The position numbers and the translations under genes were made by a program. Shown here piece by piece: positions 60,952-64,000 of a DNA stretch of 64,000 nucleotides (the stretch's first letter is position 1; each line of letters starts with the position of its first letter). Source of the DNA: Planctomycetota bacterium (lineage in GTDB: Bacteria; Planctomycetota; UBA1135; UBA2386); contig JAEUHR010000017.1 in assembly GCA_016794425.1 (NCBI GenBank), positions 176,773 to 240,772 of the forward strand, written 5' to 3'. The notes beneath the pieces are model-generated. The model made no database searches, was not told the DNA's origin, and saw only the letters and a list, made by a program, of their open reading frames with translations.

Positions 60952-62076
60952 ATGGCGCGAAAGAGCACCAAGTCGAACGGCAAGCTGGCCCGCACCCTCG
61001 CGCTCGCCTGCGGCATTGCCGGCCTGGTCGGTGGGCTGTTGCTGGCGGTCGGACTGGTGCAGAACCTCGCCGGCGGCATCGACGACCCGGCCCTGGTGAC
61101 GCGCGGCTGGCAGGTCGGTCTCGGCCTCGCCGCGCTGGTCGCGGTCGTGACCGCGCTGACCGGCTGGATCCTCGGCGGCAAGATCGCGACGCGCATCACC
61201 GACATCGGCCTCGCGGTCGGCAAACTCGGCCGCGGCGGCAGCGAGGTGCGCGTGCGTTCGGCCGGCGACGACGAGGTCGGCGCACTCGGCCGTTCGGTGC
61301 AGTACCTGGCCAACGACCTCGCCGAGCTGCTGAAGAGCCAGGAGGCGGCGGGCGGCTCGGCGCTGGTGTCGATGGACCCGCTGGTCAAGCAATTGCGCGA
61401 CAAGACCGTGCCGCAGCGACTGCCCGGCGTCGCCGGCTACGAGATCGACGGCGCGCTCGCGAACGGTTCGCGCGGTGGCCTCGACTACTTCGACGCGGTC
61501 GCGATCGAGGGCGAGGAGCCGTCGGTCGTGCTCTACCTGGTGTCGGCCGAGGGCCACGGCGCGCTGGCCGTGTTCGCCTGCCGGCTCGCGCGCGACGAGC
61601 TGCAGCGCGCGCTGACTGCCGGCGCCACGCCGCGCAAGGCGTTGGCGCACACCAACAAAGTCTGCAAGAACCACCTGCCGACCGGCTGCTGCGCCAAGGC
61701 GACGCTGCTGCAGGTCACGCCGCAGGGCGCCAAGCTCTACCAGGCCGGCGCGCGGTCGCCGCTGCTGATCTGCCAGCGCGGCGAAGTGCTCGAACTGAAC
61801 GCCGAAGGCATCGCGATCGGCCTCGACGACGGCCCGGTGTTCGAGAAGTCGCTGCGGCCGCAGGAGATCGCGATGAGCCCCGGCATCCGGCTCGTGCTCG
61901 GCAACGACGCGCTGCATCGCAGCGAAGGCCTGCTGGACCTGCTGCGCCAGCACTCGCCGCGGCACACCAACATGTTCATGAACGTCGTGCTCGGCGCGAT
62001 CGAACAGGACGCCGGCGAGGACGGCCTGCGTGAGGACGTCGTGCTGATGACCGTCAAGAAGGCGGGCCAGGAATGA
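60952..62076 (+). CDS. membrane HAMP / PP2C-like (SpoIIE-type) protein, possibly degenerate
   Basis: Protein of 374 residues. Two membrane helices (about 13-33 and 53-73) are followed by a HAMP-like linker (ATRITDIGLAVGKLGRGG) and a coiled segment. From about residue 165 a SpoIIE-type phosphatase fold follows: GGLDYFDAVAI, YLVSAEGHGALAV, RSPLLICQRGE and VLGNDALHRSEG. The Asp of the usual DxxGHG motif is Ser (SAEGHG), so metal binding may be impaired; GGLDYFD also differs from GGDYYD. The protein could be an active but divergent phosphatase or a binding-only relic. It overlaps the MazG-like gene by 4 bases. Confidence 0.78.
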   Translation: MARKSTKSNGKLARTLALACGIAGLVGGLLLAVGLVQNLAGGIDDPALVTRGWQVGLGLAALVAVVTALTGWILGGKIATRITDIGLAVGKLGRGGSEVRVRSAGDDEVGALGRSVQYLANDLAELLKSQEAAGGSALVSMDPLVKQLRDKTVPQRLPGVAGYEIDGALANGSRGGLDYFDAVAIEGEEPSVVLYLVSAEGHGALAVFACRLARDELQRALTAGATPRKALAHTNKVCKNHLPTGCCAKATLLQVTPQGAKLYQAGARSPLLICQRGEVLELNAEGIAIGLDDGPVFEKSLRPQEIAMSPGIRLVLGNDALHRSEGLLDLLRQHSPRHTNMFMNVVLGAIEQDAGEDGLREDVVLMTVKKAGQE

Positions 62077-62390
62077 GCGGCGCGCGCCGGGTCGGGCCGC
62101 CGGGGTCGTTCCAGCGGCTGATCGAGGACGTCTACTTCGACCGCGACGCGGCGCGCGGCACGCCCGGCACGCTGCTGTGGTTCGTCGAAGAGGTCGGCGA
62201 GCTGGTGCGCGCGATCCGTCGCGGCGAGCGGCAGAACCTCGAAGAGGAGTTCGGCGACGTCTACGCCTGGCTGGCGACGCTCGCCTCGCTGCACGGTCTC
62301 GACCTCGAGGCGGTCGCACGGCGCAAGTATGCGGCGGGTTGCCCGCGCTGCCGGGCGACGCCGTGCAGCTGCCCGCATCCGGCCGCGTGA
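62073..62390 (+). CDS. MazG-like nucleotide pyrophosphohydrolase with Cys-rich tail
   Basis: Small protein of 105 residues. LLWFVEEVGELVRAIRRGE and NLEEEFGDVYAWLATLA give the MazG metal motif ExxE...ExxD, which binds Mg in dNTP pyrophosphohydrolases. A short C-terminal tail has four Cys: CPRCRATPCSCP, likely a small metal knuckle. MazG-like proteins remove non-canonical nucleotides or ppGpp-related compounds in some bacteria, but the substrate here is not known. Translationally coupled to the PP2C-like gene (ATGA). It converges on the SRPBCC gene with 6 bases between. Confidence 0.83.
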   Translation: MSGARRVGPPGSFQRLIEDVYFDRDAARGTPGTLLWFVEEVGELVRAIRRGERQNLEEEFGDVYAWLATLASLHGLDLEAVARRKYAAGCPRCRATPCSCPHPAA

Positions 62391-62396
62391 CGGCGG

Positions 62397-62888
62397 TCAG
62401 CGCGCCGCGGCGCGCTCGCGCAGGGCCGACAACTGCTCGCCCCACCAGAGCCCGAGTTCGCGCGCGAACGCGGCACCGGTGTGCCCGTGCCGCGCGGGGT
62501 GGTCGTCGCGCAGGGTCTCGAAGCCGCGGTGCCGCACGGTCACCAGCGTGCCGTTCCCGGTCGCAGTGAACGTGACCTCGACCTCGGTCCGTTCCAGCGG
62601 CGCGAACGTCGCGTTGCGCCACGTGTAGACGAGCCGCTGCGGCGGCTCCCAGGCCAACACGGTACCGAGTTCGAACTCGTGTTCCGTGCCGCCGTCGCGC
62701 CAGCGCTCGTAGACCCGGCCGCCGGCCCGCGGCTCGATCGCGATCGTGCCATCGTGACGGCCGGCGTGGCGGAACTTCGGCCCGCGGCGCCACCACGCGT
62801 CGATCTCGCGCGTGAACAGGTCGAACGCCACCGCCGGCGGTGCGGCGACGCGGACGCTGACCGTCGCGGTGGCCGCGGGCCGACTCAC
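62397..62888 (-). CDS. SRPBCC / AHSA1-domain protein
   Basis: Protein of 163 residues with the START-like fold of AHSA1 proteins. [24 protein letters not shown] opens the fold, and [31 protein letters not shown] and [24 protein letters not shown] are the usual strands. Ligands of the family vary widely. The GTG start at 62888 overlaps the stop of the ArsR gene (GTGA); the longer frame has no conserved sequence. With ArsR and VOC genes it forms a three-gene operon often seen in bacteria with AHSA1 proteins. Confidence 0.88.
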   Translation of the reverse strand: MSRPAATATVSVRVAAPPAVAFDLFTREIDAWWRRGPKFRHAGRHDGTIAIEPRAGGRVYERWRDGGTEHEFELGTVLAWEPPQRLVYTWRNATFAPLERTEVEVTFTATGNGTLVTVRHRGFETLRDDHPARHGHTGAAFARELGLWWGEQLSALRERAAAR

Positions 62889-63226
62889 TTCGCCTTCCCG
62901 GTGCGCTTGTGCACGTGTTCGGCGAACGCGGTCAGTTGCTCCTGCCACAGCGCCTCGATGCCATCGACCCAGGTGCGCAGTTGCGCGAAGGCGTCGCGTC
63001 GCAACGTGTAGACGCGCGCCCTCGCGTCGTCGTCGGCCACCTGCTCGTGCACCAGTTGGGCTTCGCGCAGGATGCGCAGGTGCCGCGTCAGCGTCGGCGC
63101 CCGCACGGCGAGCTCGGCCGCGAGTTCGCCGGCGCGGCGGGGGCCGTGGCGCAACCGCTCGACGACCGCTCGGCGGGTGCCGTCGGCGAGCGCGACGAAG
63201 GCGCGGTCGATCGCGGCACTAGCCAT
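62885..63226 (-). CDS. ArsR-family transcriptional regulator
   Basis: DNA-binding protein of 113 residues. [30 protein letters not shown] and [17 protein letters not shown] are the winged helix-turn-helix motif. No cysteine or His metal site is apparent, so the signal is likely not a metal, as in the SdpR-like group that is often encoded with AHSA1 genes. It overlaps the VOC gene by 8 bases and the SRPBCC gene by 4. A perfect inverted repeat in front of the operon is the probable operator. Confidence 0.92.
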   Translation of the reverse strand: MASAAIDRAFVALADGTRRAVVERLRHGPRRAGELAAELAVRAPTLTRHLRILREAQLVHEQVADDDARARVYTLRRDAFAQLRTWVDGIEALWQEQLTAFAEHVHKRTGKAK

Positions 63227-63683
63227 GCAACTTGCCGCCCGTGCGCAGCCGCTGCAGGAACCACCACATGTGTCCCTCGCAGTCGAAGGCGCCGTAGCTG
63301 CGGTCGGACCAGTAGGCGTCGCCGTAGTCGCTGGTGACCGGCTCGACCGAGATCGGGGCGCCGGCGGCGCGCGCGCGGGCGCAGTGGGCTTCGATGTCGT
63401 CGACGTAGACGGCGAGGTTCTGCGTCATGCGACCACCGATGCCGGCCGGACTGGCCAGCCGTTCGCGCCACGGCTGGCCCGCGCGGCGGGTGTCCGTGCC
63501 GCCGACCATGATCAGCCCGTCGCCGTACTCGAGCTCGCTGTGCTCGACGCGGCCGCCCTCGCCCTCGACCAGCAGGCGCACCTCGAAACCGAAGGCTCGG
63601 CACAGCCAGTCGATGGCGGCGCGAGGGTCGTCGTAGAACAGGGCGGCGGTGATGCGCGGCCAGCCGGGCGGGGTCGGTTTCAT
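63219..63683 (-). CDS. VOC-family (PhnB/glyoxalase-like) protein
   Basis: Protein of 154 residues. ALFYDDPRAAIDWLCRAFGFEV is the standard VOC opening, GGRVEHSELEYGDGLIMVGG and NLAVYVDDIEAHCARARAAGA form the second half, and YGAFDCEGHMWWF ends the fold. Function unknown; it may detoxify or sense a small molecule. It is the first gene of the VOC-ArsR-SRPBCC operon, with GGGAG 12 bases before the ATG and a perfect dyad repeat 17 bases further upstream. Confidence 0.88.
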   Translation of the reverse strand: MKPTPPGWPRITAALFYDDPRAAIDWLCRAFGFEVRLLVEGEGGRVEHSELEYGDGLIMVGGTDTRRAGQPWRERLASPAGIGGRMTQNLAVYVDDIEAHCARARAAGAPISVEPVTSDYGDAYWSDRSYGAFDCEGHMWWFLQRLRTGGKLHG

Positions 63684-63807
63684 GGCGTTCTTGCTCCCGG
63701 ATATAGTTCACACAAACGTGAACTATATGTCCAGGTGCTGCGCGCGAATCTCGGCCGGGTGGCTCCGTAGAGGCGCGCTTCGTTCGCGCCGCTACCCTGT
63801 GCCCCGA
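63684..63807. promoter_or_regulatory. divergent control region, VOC-ArsR operon / Ser-Thr kinase gene
   Basis: These 124 bases hold the ArsR-type inverted repeat at 63701-63728 with a TATATC -10-like element (minus strand) embedded in it, 18 bases or more from the VOC start. No strong promoter for the plus-strand kinase gene is seen; TACCCT at 63793-63798 lies 9 bases before its ATG. Confidence 0.45.
63701..63728. promoter_or_regulatory. perfect 11-bp inverted repeat, probable ArsR operator
   Basis: ATATAGTTCAC (63701-63711), a 6-base spacer, and GTGAACTATAT (63718-63728) pair perfectly. It is strikingly AT-rich in a 70% GC genome. Its position just upstream of the operon that includes an ArsR gene strongly suggests autorepression: binding would cover the -10-like TATATC. 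Confidence 0.75.
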
Positions 63808-64000
63808 ATGACCGAGCCGCAGCCCGAACCCCACCCCGAGTCCGCACCGCCGCGGTCGGCCGACTGGGAGGCCTTCTACCGGGACTACCGGAAGCCTGGC
63901 TACGTACCGGGCTTCGAGATCACGACGAAGCTGGGCGGCGGCATGTTCGGGCTGGTGTTCCGGGCGCGGAAGCAGTCGATCGGCAAGGACTACGCGATCA
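63808..64000 (+). CDS. Ser/Thr protein kinase, N-terminal part (cut by window end)
   Basis: The first 64 codons of a gene that continues past the window. A Pro/Glu-rich N-terminus is followed by WEAFYRDYRKPGYVPGFEI and the ATP-binding glycine loop KLGGGMFGLVFRAR (41-54). The sequence ends DYAI, just before the expected VAIK lysine. ATG at 63808 is the first in frame. This is the third Ser/Thr-kinase-type gene in the window. Whatever lies beyond the kinase domain cannot be seen. Confidence 0.85.
   Translation, partial: MTEPQPEPHPESAPPRSADWEAFYRDYRKPGYVPGFEITTKLGGGMFGLVFRARKQSIGKDYAI

Overview
The window is 64 kb of very GC-rich (about 70% by eye), densely packed bacterial chromosome. No gap between genes exceeds 300 bases, GTG starts are common, and many neighbours overlap by 4 bases (ATGA/GTGA). 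I see no tRNA, rRNA, insertion sequence, phage or CRISPR. The best guess is a member of the Planctomycetota. Supporting signs are Ser/Thr kinases beside an ECF sigma factor, a kinase carrying FG-GAP repeats, tandem secreted Kelch-type proteins with a shared C-terminal domain, and a secreted sorbosone-dehydrogenase-like protein. This placement is inference; no rRNA is present to confirm it.

Layout. 1-7 kb: rsgA and gluQ, divergent with overlapping start codons, then a large Ser/Thr-kinase-like membrane protein divergent from an FHA-GAF-sigma54 activator. 7-10.7 kb: a DUF2959 lipoprotein, a metallophosphoesterase, a secreted M19 dipeptidase and a membrane protein. 10.8-16.9 kb: the MoxR/DUF58/SpoIIM/RDD operon. 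16.9-21.6 kb: a three-subunit FAD/2Fe-2S dehydrogenase (HcnABC/opine-oxidase type), then a secreted fusion of a periplasmic binding-protein fold with a zinc metallopeptidase. 21.6-25.3 kb: a VOC-like protein, an NYN-LOTUS protein, and a lipoprotein pair (cyanophycinase-like plus isoaspartyl-peptidase-like). 25.3-37.3 kb, all minus strand: a MASE1 hybrid histidine kinase, three Kelch-type secreted paralogues, and an ECF sigma/Ser-Thr kinase pair. 37.4-39.3 kb: a coiled-coil lipoprotein and a secreted alpha/alpha-toroid protein.

39.4-44.9 kb is housekeeping: DAHP synthase, tpiA, secG, yicC, gmk, a CoaC-like flavoprotein, prmA-like and rsmJ-like. 45.1-51.1 kb is a surface-glycan island: an Xre regulator convergent on two GT2 glycosyltransferases, a methyltransferase, a flippase and a capsule-type protein. 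51.4-53.2 kb holds a secreted GSDH-fold protein. 53.4-62.4 kb is a second housekeeping run: glmU, prs, rplY, pth, rpsF, rpsR, rplI, rimO, pgsA, pgpA, a HAMP/PP2C-like protein and a MazG-like protein. 62.4-63.7 kb is a VOC-ArsR-SRPBCC operon behind a perfect 11-bp inverted repeat. The window ends inside another Ser/Thr kinase gene.

The most notable patterns are three. Nearly every non-lipoprotein signal peptide is followed by glutamine at the predicted cleavage site. A binding-protein/metzincin fusion lies next to an amine-type dehydrogenase. A two-gene extracytoplasmic module looks suited to cyanophycin or beta-aspartyl peptide breakdown. Start sites, promoters and hairpins were read by eye and carry the confidences given.
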